A DNA stretch of 64,000 nucleotides from Acidithiobacillus sp. (lineage in GTDB: Bacteria; Pseudomonadota; Gammaproteobacteria; Acidithiobacillales; Acidithiobacillaceae): NCBI RefSeq assembly GCF_027322205.1, contig NZ_DAHVHY010000003.1, positions 1 to 64,000 of the forward strand, given 5' to 3'. The notes beneath the pieces were generated by a model, which made no database searches, was not told where the DNA came from, and was given only the letters and a program-made list of their open reading frames with translations. A program made the translations under genes and the position numbers. Shown one piece after another: positions 1 through 9,983 of the stretch (its first letter is position 1; each line of letters begins with the position of its first letter).

Positions 1-2
1 CC

Positions 3-1700
3 AAGACATTTTCCATCACCGCCGCCGCCATCCTTTCGGTAACCCTGGTGCCTATCCTCATGGCCTGGTTCATCCGCGGTCGCATCAGCCCTGAACACAA
101 AAACCCCCTGAATCGGGTCCTGGCTTTCCTCTACCGTCCGGTCATCCACGGTGTCCTGCGCGCCCCCTGGATCATTTTGATCCTCGCCCTGCTGCTCACA
201 GCCACCCTCTATTTCCCCTGGAACCGCCTGGGATCGGAATTCATGCCGCCCCTGGACGAAGGGACGCTGCTCTACATGCCGGTCACCCAGGACCCGGCGG
301 TTTCCATTGGCGAGGCAGCCATGATTTTGCAACAGACCGACCGCATCCTCAGAACTTTCCCCGAGGTGGAAACGGTCTTCGGCGAGGCAGGAAGAGCCCA
401 GACGGCGACGGACCAATCGCCCCTGTCCATGTTCGATACAGTGGTGAATTTGAAGAATCCCGACCAGTGGCCAGCCGGGATGACCATGCACAAGCTGCAA
501 AGCAAGATGAACAAAGCCTTGAGTATCCCCGGCCTGTCGAATATCTGGACGCAGCCGCTCAAAGGACGGGTGGATATGCTGACTACCGGTCTCCAGACGC
601 CGTTAGGCATTAAAATCGGCGGGACGGATCTCGATACCCTGAACCGCCTGGGACAGGAACTCCAAACCGTCCTGCGGAAGATCCCCGGCACCCAGAGCGC
701 CTATGCCGCCCGCGTCACTGGTGGCCGGTATATCGTCATCCACACCGACCGCACCAGGGCCGCCCGCTACGGTATTTCGGTGGCGGATGTGAATCGTCTC
801 GTGGAGACGGCCATCGGTGGCAAGGTCCTGACTACCGCTGTACAAGGACTGGAACGCTTCCCGGTGGATCTCCGTTACCCCCGGGAGCTGCGCCAGTCCC
901 TGTCCACCCTGATGGAAAGCCGTATCGCCACGCCCAGTGGTGCCCAGATCCCTCTGGCCCAGGTAGCCGATCTCCGCATCGAGGGGGGGCCAGCCATGCT
1001 CACCAGCGACAACAGCCGCCTGAACAACTGGATCTACATCGACCTGAAGCCCGGCACCAACATCGGTGCCTATGTGCCCCGTGCCAAAGCCGCAATTGCC
1101 AAAGCCGTCAGCCTCCCGGGCGGTTATACCGTCTCCTGGGTAGGCCAGTATCAGGTCATGCAGCAGGCCGCCAAGCGCCTGGAGCTGGTCATTCCTGCCG
1201 TCATTCTGCTGATCGCCCTGCTCCTCTACTTCAACTTCAAGAACTGGGTGGAGGTGGCCATCATCCTGCTGACCCTGCCACTGTCACTGGTCGGCGGTTT
1301 CTGGCTCGTCTACTGGCTGGATTACAAGCTCTCGGTGGCGGTAGCCGTGGGTTTCATCGCCCTGGCGGGAGTGGCGGCGGAATTCGGGGTGGTGATGCTC
1401 CTCTACCTGGATCAGGCCCTCATCCGGCGGCAGGCCCGTGACGCCTTGCAGACCTGGCAGGACCTTCGGCTTGCCGTCATCGAGGGGACCATGTTGCGCC
1501 TGCGGCCCCTGGCCATGACCTTGACCCTGGTGGTGGGTGGCCTCTTGCCCATCCTGTTCAGTCATGGCGCCGGCGCCGATGTGATGAAGCGCATTGCCGC
1601 CCCCATGGTGGGTGGCATGTTCAGCGCCGCGCTGCTGGCGCTGCTGGTGATTCCTGCCCTCTACGCCCTGTGGCAGAAACGGCGATTGGGCCTGCGGTGA
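3..1700 (+). CDS. cusA: Heavy-metal efflux RND transporter, CusA-type (5' end outside window)
   Basis: This is the C-terminal 565 residues of an HME-RND inner-membrane pump, which exports metal ions using the proton gradient as part of a CusCBA-like tripartite complex. The frame is open from base 3 with no start, so the N-terminal half lies upstream. Visible family segments are GRVDMLTTGL, GGRYIVI and VADVNRLVETAIGGK in the periplasmic porter domain, then the membrane block with GVAAEFGVVML and LRPLAMTLTLVVGGLLPIL and the loop GAGADVMKRIAAPM. The GVAAEFGVVML segment matches CusA (Cu/Ag) better than CzcA, so monovalent copper or silver is the likely substrate; this is inference from resemblance. 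The protein ends normally with a basic tail. Confidence 0.9.
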   Translation, partial: KTFSITAAAILSVTLVPILMAWFIRGRISPEHKNPLNRVLAFLYRPVIHGVLRAPWIILILALLLTATLYFPWNRLGSEFMPPLDEGTLLYMPVTQDPAVSIGEAAMILQQTDRILRTFPEVETVFGEAGRAQTATDQSPLSMFDTVVNLKNPDQWPAGMTMHKLQSKMNKALSIPGLSNIWTQPLKGRVDMLTTGLQTPLGIKIGGTDLDTLNRLGQELQTVLRKIPGTQSAYAARVTGGRYIVIHTDRTRAARYGISVADVNRLVETAIGGKVLTTAVQGLERFPVDLRYPRELRQSLSTLMESRIATPSGAQIPLAQVADLRIEGGPAMLTSDNSRLNNWIYIDLKPGTNIGAYVPRAKAAIAKAVSLPGGYTVSWVGQYQVMQQAAKRLELVIPAVILLIALLLYFNFKNWVEVAIILLTLPLSLVGGFWLVYWLDYKLSVAVAVGFIALAGVAAEFGVVMLLYLDQALIRRQARDALQTWQDLRLAVIEGTMLRLRPLAMTLTLVVGGLLPILFSHGAGADVMKRIAAPMVGGMFSAALLALLVIPALYALWQKRRLGLR

Positions 1701-1727
1701 TGATGGTACGGCTGAGAGGAGGAAGTA

Positions 1728-2477
1728 ATGGCATCAACAACGGATAACCGTTATATCCTGCACCCTGTCTGGGACCCGCTGCTGCGAGCACTGCATTGGT
1801 GGATGGCGCTTGCCATGATGGCGCAATTCACCTCAGGCGCTACCCTCCTGGCCTTGGGTAACGACATGTCTGACACCCTGATGGGGAAGATCGACATCAT
1901 CCATTATGTCGGCGGCTATGCTTTCGCCGCCGGGCTGGTGGTGCGCATCATCTGGCTCTTTGTCGGGCCGCCGACGGCGCTCTGGCGCGACCTCCTGCCC
2001 CTGACGTCAGCCCAGCGCCGCATCTGGCGGGAAACCCTCTCCTGTTATCTGAGCGGCTTCCGCCGCCCGATTTCTCCCTATCGGGGGCATAACGCTTTCG
2101 CCGGCCCGGCCTACCTCGCCTTTTTCCTGATTGCCGTGGCGCAGATCGCCTTGGGTATCAGTCTCTCGCTCATGCCGGGTAGTGAAGCGATGCACTCCCC
2201 ATTGATGGTGATGCATGAATGGGGTTTCTTTCTGTTGCTTGCCTTCGTCATTGTCCACGTGGTGCTCGTGATGGCGCACGAGATCGCGGGTCGCCACGGT
2301 TTGATATCTGCCATGATCCACGGCCACAAGGGATTCACCGAGTCGGAATACCAGGCTCTTCAACCGGACCTGAATGTCGCGGCCGGGGTCACGGCGCACT
2401 CGGACAAGGGTACGGAAGGACGGGAGCATCGTGACCCCGGCAAAAGCGAACTCTCGGAGACGACGAGGCGTAACTAA
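1728..2477 (+). CDS. Cytochrome b561 / hydrogenase-type b cytochrome
   Basis: This is a 249-residue membrane cytochrome b of the bacterial b561 / Ni-Fe hydrogenase b-subunit family, which moves electrons between quinone and a periplasmic partner through two b haems. About four hydrophobic helices are seen. Histidines lie where haem ligands are expected: H12 and H23 at the first helix, H59 in IIHYVGGYAF, and a pair spanning HEWGFFLLLAFVIVH near the last helix. The tail after about residue 205 is polar and not part of the fold. GGAGGAAG lies just ahead of the ATG. It starts 27 bases after the pump gene and may be co-transcribed with it. The electron partner cannot be named from the window. Confidence 0.82.
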   Translation: MASTTDNRYILHPVWDPLLRALHWWMALAMMAQFTSGATLLALGNDMSDTLMGKIDIIHYVGGYAFAAGLVVRIIWLFVGPPTALWRDLLPLTSAQRRIWRETLSCYLSGFRRPISPYRGHNAFAGPAYLAFFLIAVAQIALGISLSLMPGSEAMHSPLMVMHEWGFFLLLAFVIVHVVLVMAHEIAGRHGLISAMIHGHKGFTESEYQALQPDLNVAAGVTAHSDKGTEGREHRDPGKSELSETTRRN

Positions 2478-2573
2478 CTACGGGAATTCGGGATAGACAT
2501 GCAATTTCGCCATGGGTGGAAAGGGCAGTCGCTTATGCGCCCTGCATTGGGGCAAAGCCACGGTATCGGCAAG

Positions 2574-3326
2574 TCAGTGACCAGAACTACCGCGCCGACG
2601 CTGGGTACGGCGGCTGCGGATTTGCCACAGGGTCAGCAACAGTCCTACCACCACGTAGGAAATCACAGCGACAAACAGTACCAGCGGCGGATGCACGGCG
2701 ACCAAGGCAACGGCCAGCACCACGATAATGGCTAATGCAAAAGGCACTCGCCCGTGCAGGTCAAAATCCTTGAAGCTGCGGAAGCGGACATTACTGACCA
2801 TCAACAGGCCCAACGTGTAGACCAGTCCCAGCGCCAGATACTCGCTAATCTGCGTCAGCCAGGGATACCCCTCCCCTACGGCCACCCAGACCAGACTGGC
2901 CAGCACCGCCGCCGCCGTGGGTATTGGCAAGCCTTGGAAATAGCGCTTGGATGCGCTATGCACCTGAGTATTAAAGCGGGCTAGGCGCAGGGCACCACAG
3001 GCGGTATAGACAAAGGCCCCCAGCCAGCCGAAATTGCCGAAATCCTGCAGCCCCCACAGAAATACCAAAATGGCCGGCGCCATACCAAAGGCAATCACAT
3101 CCGCCAATGAATCATATTCCGCGCCGAATGCGCTTTCTGTATGGGTCATCCTTGCCACGCGCCCATCCAGCCCGTCGAGAATCATAGCAATAAATATGAC
3201 GATGGCCGCCACCCGGTAATGACCATTGATGGAGGCAATGATGGCGTAAAAACCGGCAAACAGGCTGGCCGTGGTAAAGAGGTTGGGCAGGACATAAACC
3301 CCACGGCGCGAATATCTGGGGTTCAT
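2574..3326 (-). CDS. pssA: CDP-diacylglycerol-serine O-phosphatidyltransferase
   Basis: PssA makes phosphatidylserine from CDP-diacylglycerol and serine, the first committed step to phosphatidylethanolamine. The CDP-alcohol phosphotransferase signature is complete: D51, D54-G55, A58-R59, G68, D72 and D76. The product is 250 residues with several membrane helices, like the Bacillus-type integral-membrane PssA rather than the E. coli type. The start is set at the ATG that overlaps the psd stop as ATGA; ten further codons upstream are open but lie inside psd. psd and pssA are translationally coupled, and the product of one is the substrate of the other. Confidence 0.93.
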   Translation of the reverse strand: MNPRYSRRGVYVLPNLFTTASLFAGFYAIIASINGHYRVAAIVIFIAMILDGLDGRVARMTHTESAFGAEYDSLADVIAFGMAPAILVFLWGLQDFGNFGWLGAFVYTACGALRLARFNTQVHSASKRYFQGLPIPTAAAVLASLVWVAVGEGYPWLTQISEYLALGLVYTLGLLMVSNVRFRSFKDFDLHGRVPFALAIIVVLAVALVAVHPPLVLFVAVISYVVVGLLLTLWQIRSRRTQRRRGSSGH

Positions 3327-3985
3327 GGCTGCTGGACACCCAAGGTCGCAATACACTGGGTACCCGAGCGCACCCGCTCTCCTACGACCACCAGGGGCTG
3401 GGTATTGAACGGCAGGTAGGTATCTACCCGCGAACCAAAGCGAATAAAACCGAAGCGCTGCCCTGCGGCCACGGAGCTATCGGCCGCGACGTAGCAGACA
3501 ATACGCCGCGCGACCAACCCCGCCACCTGTACGACGGTCACGTCGCTGCCATCGTCGGTTTTCACCCAAAGAGCATTGCGTTCATTCTCCAAAGACGCCT
3601 TGTCGAGGGCGGCATTGAAGAATTTACCCGGAAAATACCAGACCTTCTGCACCTGTCCCTTGACCGGCATGCGATTCACATGCACATCAAACACATTCAT
3701 AAAAATACTGATCTTGAGCGCAGGACGGGAAAGATAGGGGTCATCAACCTGCTCAATAGCAATCACCCTGCCATCAGCCGGGCACAGCACCGATCGCTCA
3801 GACAAGGCAGGCGAAGGTCGCCGCGGATCACGGAAAAACTGGAGGCTGAAGAGAAAAAGCAGATAAAACGGCGACGCCCACCAGCCATTCGTAACCATCT
3901 GCAGCACAATGGCGACACCTAAAAACAAGGCCAAAAAAGGCCAGCCCTCGCGCGCCAACAAAGGATAAGGATAGTCTGTTTTCAT
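3323..3985 (-). CDS. psd: Phosphatidylserine decarboxylase proenzyme
   Basis: This decarboxylates phosphatidylserine to phosphatidylethanolamine. It is a 220-residue short-form proenzyme. Self-cleavage is expected between G184 and S185 in RFGSRVDTYLP, giving a pyruvoyl-capped alpha chain of about 36 residues. Other family marks are FFRDPRR (50-56), the CPADGRV segment around D71 and the DVHVNR segment around H102. A hydrophobic N-terminal stretch (about 16-50) anchors it in the membrane. It is the first gene of the psd-pssA pair. Confidence 0.95.
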   Translation of the reverse strand: MKTDYPYPLLAREGWPFLALFLGVAIVLQMVTNGWWASPFYLLFLFSLQFFRDPRRPSPALSERSVLCPADGRVIAIEQVDDPYLSRPALKISIFMNVFDVHVNRMPVKGQVQKVWYFPGKFFNAALDKASLENERNALWVKTDDGSDVTVVQVAGLVARRIVCYVAADSSVAAGQRFGFIRFGSRVDTYLPFNTQPLVVVGERVRSGTQCIATLGVQQP

Positions 3986-4016
3986 GCGCAGAGCGTATCA
4001 GGAGCCGGACAACGAT

Positions 4017-4070
4017 AAAAGGGCGGAATCACCACAGGCAAATTGCTTTTTGCCCACAGCCATTCCGCCC
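4017..4070 (-). terminator. Rho-independent terminator of the ilvBHC operon
   Basis: A perfect 9-bp outer stem, GGGCGGAAT (4021-4029) with ATTCCGCCC (4062-4070), encloses a further partly wobble-paired stem with a TTTGCC/GGGCAAA core. On the minus strand it is followed by TTTT (4020-4017). It sits 23 bases past the ilvC stop codon, so it ends the ilv transcript before psd. Confidence 0.85.
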
Positions 4071-4092
4071 CGTGCAGATTGCCGCTGCGAAC

Positions 4093-5130
<1,038 letters not shown>

Positions 5131-5159
5131 TTAAGTGATTGTAAATTTTTATTTATGGA

Positions 5160-5645
5160 CTAGATTGCCTTGGCCCCACGACTGATGGCGCTGGCACCAC
5201 TGCGGACCACTTCAATGACCATACCGGGGTCCAGAGCATGGATAAAGGCATCCAGCTTCTCGCCGGTACCCGTCAGTTCCATGGTGTAGGAGCGGTCCGT
5301 CACGTCAATGATGCGCCCCCGGAAAACATCCGACAGCCTTTTGACCTCCTCGCGATCCTGCCCTACAGCATGGACCTTGATCAGCATCAACTCGCGCTCA
5401 ATATGCGGACCTTCAGTCAGGTCGTGCACGCGTATGACTTCCACCAGTTTGTTCAGCTGTTTGAGGACCTGTTCCATAATTTCTTCGGAGCCACGCGTCG
5501 CCACGGTCATCCGCGAAATACTCGGATCGTGGGTCGGCGCGACGGTCATCGCTTCGATATTATAACCACGCGCCGAGAACAGTCCTGCCACCCGCGACAA
5601 GGCACCCGCTTCGTTTTCCAGCAAGATGGAGATGATATGGCGCAT
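5160..5645 (-). CDS. ilvH: Acetolactate synthase small (regulatory) subunit
   Basis: This regulatory subunit of acetohydroxyacid synthase binds valine for feedback control and activates the catalytic subunit. It is 161 residues, with an N-terminal ACT domain starting ISILLENEAGALSRVAGLF and the usual C-terminal ALS domain. It begins 3 bases after the ilvB stop, consistent with coupled, stoichiometric synthesis. Confidence 0.95.
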   Translation of the reverse strand: MRHIISILLENEAGALSRVAGLFSARGYNIEAMTVAPTHDPSISRMTVATRGSEEIMEQVLKQLNKLVEVIRVHDLTEGPHIERELMLIKVHAVGQDREEVKRLSDVFRGRIIDVTDRSYTMELTGTGEKLDAFIHALDPGMVIEVVRSGASAISRGAKAI

Positions 5646-5648
5646 GGG

Positions 5649-7394
5649 TTACACCAGAATCATTTCGGAAAGGGCCGCGCCTGCGGGCACCATGGGGTAA
5701 ACATTTTCGGTCGGATCCACCTGGAAATCCATGAACACCATACGGTCCTTAAGACGCAACGCCTCACGAATCACCGGCTCCACATCGGCGGGCGTATCCG
5801 CGCGCAGGCCGATATGACCATAGGCTTCCGCCAATTTCACGAAGTCCGGCAAGGCATCCACATAGCTCATAGCGTAACGATTTTCATAGAAGAACTCCTG
5901 CCACTGGCGCACCATCCCCAGATAATGATTGTTGAGACATGCCACCTTAACGGGCAAATGATGCTGGAGGCAGGTGGACAATTCCTGGATATTCATCTGG
6001 ATACTGCCATCACCGGTTATACAGACCACTGTCGAATCAGGTTCGGCGACTTGCGCGCCCATGGCCGCCGGGAGCCCGAAGCCCATAGTGCCCAGTCCGC
6101 CACTGTTGACCCAGCGCCGTGGCCGGTCGAAACCATAGAACTGCGCCGCCCACATCTGGTGTTGGCCCACATCTGAGGTGACGATAGCGTCACCACCGGT
6201 CAGCTCGAACAGTTTCTGCACCACAAACTGCGGCTTGATGATGCGATCGTCCTGATTATAGTGCAGGCAATCGCGCTGCCGCCATTCCTCAATCTGCGCC
6301 CACCACGCCTGCATGGCTTGCAGTTCGTTGCGCTGATCGTTCTCCGTCAGTACCTGATTCATCTCCAGCAGTACCTGCTGCAAATCACCGACGACGGGGA
6401 CGTCCACCCGCACATTTTTAGAGATAGAAGAGGGGTCGACATCCACATGCACAATCCGCGCGTGCGGCGCGAATTTGGCGAGGTTGCCCGTGACGCGGTC
6501 ATCAAAACGCGCACCCAGGGCCACCAGCACATCACAATGCTGCACCGCCATATTAGCTTCGTAGGTGCCATGCATACCCAGCATCCCTAGAAACTGGCGA
6601 TCCGATGCCGGATAAGCGCCCAGCCCCATGAGGGTATGCGTGATAGGCGCTCCCAGGGTGCGCACCAGCTTGCGGAGCTCTCCGGAAGCGTTACCGAGGA
6701 TAATGCCGCCGCCGGTATAGAACATTGGTCGCTGCGCACTGGTAATGAGCTGCATGGCTTTACGCACCTGCCCCGGATGGCCTTTTACCGTCGGCTTGTA
6801 GGAACGCAGACTGACTTTTCCCGGGTAGTGATAGCGGGTTTTATGACTGGTGATATCCTTGGGAATATCTACCAGTATCGGCCCTGGACGCCCCGTCGCC
6901 GCCAGATAAAAAGCGGTCTTCAGAGTGCTCGCCAGATCGCGGACATCCTTCACCAGAAAATTATGCTTGGTGCAGGGGCGCGTAATGCCCACTGTATCCA
7001 CTTCCTGGAAAGCGTCATTGCCGATAAGCGCAACCGGCACCTGCCCGGTGATCACCACCATAGGCACCGAGTCCATATACGCCGTGGCAATGCCGGTCAC
7101 CGCATTGGTGGCCCCTGGCCCACTGGTGACCAACGCCACACCGACTTTGCCGGTCACCCGGGAATACGCATCCGCTGCATGTACCGCCGCCTGTTCGTGG
7201 CGCACCAGTATATGTTTGACGTCCTGCTGCTGCTCCAGTTTGTCGTAAATATACAGGACCGCGCCGCCCGGATAACCGAAAATATATTCCACACCTTCAT
7301 CACGCAACGCACGGACTACAATCTCCGCACCCGTCAGCTCTTCAGTTTCCAGCTCGGGACTTGGGCGATCTTGCGTAGTCGTCAGGGACGTCAT
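5649..7394 (-). CDS. ilvB: Acetolactate synthase large (catalytic) subunit
   Basis: This thiamine-diphosphate and FAD-dependent enzyme condenses pyruvate with pyruvate or 2-oxobutyrate. It is 581 residues. RHEQAAVHAADAYSRVTGK carries the catalytic Glu that contacts the ThDP pyrimidine, and GDGSIQMNIQELSTC with the following CLNN is the ThDP/Mg motif. The ATG follows GAGGAG at good spacing. First gene of the operon; no leader peptide rich in branched-chain residues was found ahead of it, so control may be by promoter and feedback only. Confidence 0.96.
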   Translation of the reverse strand: MTSLTTTQDRPSPELETEELTGAEIVVRALRDEGVEYIFGYPGGAVLYIYDKLEQQQDVKHILVRHEQAAVHAADAYSRVTGKVGVALVTSGPGATNAVTGIATAYMDSVPMVVITGQVPVALIGNDAFQEVDTVGITRPCTKHNFLVKDVRDLASTLKTAFYLAATGRPGPILVDIPKDITSHKTRYHYPGKVSLRSYKPTVKGHPGQVRKAMQLITSAQRPMFYTGGGIILGNASGELRKLVRTLGAPITHTLMGLGAYPASDRQFLGMLGMHGTYEANMAVQHCDVLVALGARFDDRVTGNLAKFAPHARIVHVDVDPSSISKNVRVDVPVVGDLQQVLLEMNQVLTENDQRNELQAMQAWWAQIEEWRQRDCLHYNQDDRIIKPQFVVQKLFELTGGDAIVTSDVGQHQMWAAQFYGFDRPRRWVNSGGLGTMGFGLPAAMGAQVAEPDSTVVCITGDGSIQMNIQELSTCLQHHLPVKVACLNNHYLGMVRQWQEFFYENRYAMSYVDALPDFVKLAEAYGHIGLRADTPADVEPVIREALRLKDRMVFMDFQVDPTENVYPMVPAGAALSEMILV

Positions 7395-7430
7395 CGTCGT
7401 ACTCCTCAGGGAATAAAGTATCAGCGCAAA

Positions 7431-7459
7431 AAGCTAGACATTTTTTGCTGTGAGGTCAA
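7431..7459 (-). promoter_or_regulatory. Putative ilvB promoter
   Basis: On the minus strand TTGACC (7459-7454) is separated by 17 bases from TAGCTT (7436-7431), 37 bases ahead of the ilvB start codon. The -35 match is good and the -10 only fair. Confidence 0.45.
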
Positions 7460-7525
7460 ATAAAAATGCCTTGGCACATACGGGTTATCATCTATGGTAG
7501 CATGGCAACCAGCACACTTTCCGGC

Positions 7526-9064
7526 CTAGTGGCTGTGCAGGTATTCCAGATAATCGCGCGCCTTGCTGACCAAAGCCTCCGGCAGGCCGCGTTTTGCCGC
7601 AATGACCAGCCCTAGGGAACGCCCCGGCACACCAATCTGCAGCTCATAGGTAGGCTCCAACCGTTCCTGATCAAAGCGCATGGAGGCATTACGCAGACAA
7701 GCGTGGGTATCGGCAAAAGCCTTGAGCGGAGTGAGATGGGTCGTCACCATGCCCCGCACCCCGCGTCCCGCCAGATGATCAAGCACGGCCATCGCCAGCG
7801 CCGCACCCTCTTCCGGGTCCGTGCCGGTACCCAGTTCATCCAGCAGGATAAGGGTATGGTCATCCGCATCCGCAAGTAGTCTTTTCAGAACCTCCACATG
7901 ACCAGAATAGGTAGACAGCTCAAAAGCGACACTTTGTGGATCACCCATATCCACAAAAATACGTGTGAAATTCCCAACCACAGCACGCCCGCCTACCGGG
8001 ATATGCAAGCCGCAATGAGCCATCACCGTAAGCAATCCAACCGTTTTCAGAGAGACACTCTTGCCACCGGTATTGGGTCCGGTCACCACCAGAATCGGAC
8101 ACTCGGCATCAATATGCACGGATAGCGGTTTAGGCTGCGGACCCCGCTTCTCCGCATAAGCGAGGACCAGTTGCGGGTGATAAGCCTCTTCCAGTGCCAG
8201 CACCGGCTCATCCACCATCTCAGCCGCTTTGCCATGCAGATGGATGGACAGTTGCGCACCAGCAATGGCCAGATCCAGCCAGGTCAGCGACTCGACCAAA
8301 TGCTGTAAGCCACTCAGACGCTCACGCCCCGCATCACTAAGTGCGCGGAGGATGGCTTGGTTTTCCTGTTCGATGCTGCCGGCAACCTTCTCCAGGCGGT
8401 TATTGCCCGCCACCATCTCCATCGGCTCCACCAGAGTGCCATGCCCGCCTGGGCCGGTACCCCGCCGTACTCCGCGAATATTATCCACCGCACCATCAGG
8501 CAGGTGCACACAGGCGCGCTGGCCGGACCAGTGAGCCCTCGCTCCCGGCGCACACAGATGTCCTTGCAAGACTTTCTGAATCTGTTCACGCTCCGTCTTC
8601 AATTCGTGATGCAACCGGCGCAGGGTATCATTACCGTCTTCGCGCACACTGCCGTTGGGCATGAGAACGGCGTCAATCCGTGGCAGCAAGTCCGCTGCCG
8701 CGTCCAGCCGCTCCGGCCCAGTGGGCAAAAGCGCAGGACGCTTCTCCACATAAGGACGCAACTGCGCACCGACCCGCAGCACCAGCGCCAGATTACGAAA
8801 GGCGGTACCCGCCAGCGCCGCACCAGGAGAAGTCACCTGACGAATGGCAGCGCGCACGTCCGGCAACTCCGGGAGCAGCGGGCCTTCGCCCGACTCCAGG
8901 CCAAAGCGGGCGGCGGTGATGGCCGCCTGCAACTGGCGCGCGACGCCCACTGTGGGGGCGGGTGCGAGATTGCGCGCCGCATCGGCCCCGAAGGGCGTCG
9001 CACAAAGCTTTTCGAGCAACCGGCGAATGCCCTCGAATTCCAGGGGCTTCAGGTCAGCTTCCAT
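7526..9064 (-). CDS. mutS2: MutS2-family ATPase lacking the Smr nuclease end
   Basis: This is a MutS-superfamily ATPase. Full MutS2 proteins (about 780 residues) suppress recombination or act in ribosome rescue. Here there are only 512 residues: an N-terminal helical core, the Walker A loop GPNTGGKS (329-336), a D-E Walker B in LILLDELGTGTDPEEG (from 405) and TTHLTPLK (441-448). The protein stops about 60 residues later, without the coiled coil, KOW and Smr domains. The start at 9064 has AGGAG just upstream; 63 further open codons upstream have no family likeness. It is last in a tadA-yjbQ-unknown-mutS2 run. The frame simply ends, and no Smr-like piece is seen downstream, so it is probably a genuine short form. 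Confidence 0.85.
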   Translation of the reverse strand: MEADLKPLEFEGIRRLLEKLCATPFGADAARNLAPAPTVGVARQLQAAITAARFGLESGEGPLLPELPDVRAAIRQVTSPGAALAGTAFRNLALVLRVGAQLRPYVEKRPALLPTGPERLDAAADLLPRIDAVLMPNGSVREDGNDTLRRLHHELKTEREQIQKVLQGHLCAPGARAHWSGQRACVHLPDGAVDNIRGVRRGTGPGGHGTLVEPMEMVAGNNRLEKVAGSIEQENQAILRALSDAGRERLSGLQHLVESLTWLDLAIAGAQLSIHLHGKAAEMVDEPVLALEEAYHPQLVLAYAEKRGPQPKPLSVHIDAECPILVVTGPNTGGKSVSLKTVGLLTVMAHCGLHIPVGGRAVVGNFTRIFVDMGDPQSVAFELSTYSGHVEVLKRLLADADDHTLILLDELGTGTDPEEGAALAMAVLDHLAGRGVRGMVTTHLTPLKAFADTHACLRNASMRFDQERLEPTYELQIGVPGRSLGLVIAAKRGLPEALVSKARDYLEYLHSH

Positions 9065-9126
9065 GGGTTCTCCTGATGGTTGGTTCACCCAAGGGTACAA
9101 AAGGCCGGGCGATAATGCCAACCCGA

Positions 9127-9552
9127 TCAGCTTTGAAAAATTTCCCGCCACCAGCGCTTGCGGCCTTCGGGCACAACAAACTCCCCCAAAGGATCGGGAG
9201 GCACCCGCGAGAGTATCCAGCCGGCCGGAACCACTTTCCCGCTGCTGCCACAAGACGCCCCCAAATTGTTGGGATCGTAAATCTTGATCAGCTGCGGATG
9301 CTCAAAATCATCCACATAGACGATACCCAGATATTTCTCTTTATGATCGCGGTGCAGCAGGGTATCGATCGCATCCAGTACCTTGCCAAAGGTCGCGGCA
9401 TCGAGTGGCGCCTGTGGAAAGTCCACTCCCACGAAGTACACATACCAGCCATTATCCGCCTGTTCCGCTAGCCTTTTCTGAAACTCGTCCCAACGCGACC
9501 ACTCACGAATGCCACGCAGCATCCCGTTGTACAACTCCATGAATTCAGACAT
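9127..9552 (-). CDS. Conserved hypothetical protein (141 aa)
   Basis: I do not recognise this family. It is a soluble 141-residue protein with no signal peptide or membrane helix, and is rich in aromatic residues (WYVYFVGVDFP, REWSRW). A middle segment, KYLGIVYVDDFEHPQLIKIY, looks like beta strands, followed by a short GASCGSSG stretch. Its ATG overlaps the yjbQ stop by one base (TGATG) and is preceded by GGAGGAGG, so it is clearly translated and coupled to yjbQ. Function unknown. Confidence 0.7.
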   Translation of the reverse strand: MSEFMELYNGMLRGIREWSRWDEFQKRLAEQADNGWYVYFVGVDFPQAPLDAATFGKVLDAIDTLLHRDHKEKYLGIVYVDDFEHPQLIKIYDPNNLGASCGSSGKVVPAGWILSRVPPDPLGEFVVPEGRKRWWREIFQS

Positions 9553-9983
9553 CAGACCTCCTCCATAACCCCCTGAAAACTGACCAGCACCCGGCGGCTG
9601 ACTGGCCGCAACCGATGTTCAAAAAGAAAAACCCCCTGCCAGCCCCCCAGCGCCGCCCGCCCCTCCTGTACAGGGATTATCAGACTATTCTGGGTCAACA
9701 CACTCCGCAGATGCGCCGACATATCATCGGGTCCTTCATTGCGATGACGAAAACCAGGATCACCATCCGGAACCAAATGCGCAAAATAATCAAGAATGTC
9801 CGCCCGCACATCGGGATCGGCATTTTCTTGCAGCAACAAACTGGCTGAGGTGTGTGGCACGAAGAGATTCGCCCATCCTACCCGGGCATCGACCTCCCGC
9901 AACCAACCCTGCAATTTCTGAGTGAGTTCGTATAAGCCGCGGCCACCATTGTTCACCTGCCATTCATGACTGCAGTGTCGCAT
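9552..9983 (-). CDS. yjbQ: YjbQ family protein (UPF0047)
   Basis: This is a 143-residue member of the YjbQ/UPF0047 family, small trimeric proteins with weak thiamine-phosphate-synthase activity in E. coli and an uncertain true role. The core marks are present: NLFVPHTSASLLLQENADP, a GDPGFRHRNEG segment, and GGWQGVFLFEHR, which carry the conserved His and Glu residues. The start is placed at 9983, which has GAGGGG upstream; it overlaps the end of tadA by 20 bases. Confidence 0.88.
   Translation of the reverse strand: MRHCSHEWQVNNGGRGLYELTQKLQGWLREVDARVGWANLFVPHTSASLLLQENADPDVRADILDYFAHLVPDGDPGFRHRNEGPDDMSAHLRSVLTQNSLIIPVQEGRAALGGWQGVFLFEHRLRPVSRRVLVSFQGVMEEV

Noticed and set aside
7395..7525. 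Attenuator or leader peptide ahead of ilvB
   Set aside because: The only short frame (11 codons with three Ile) lies upstream of the predicted promoter, and no terminator/antiterminator pair with a T-run was found.
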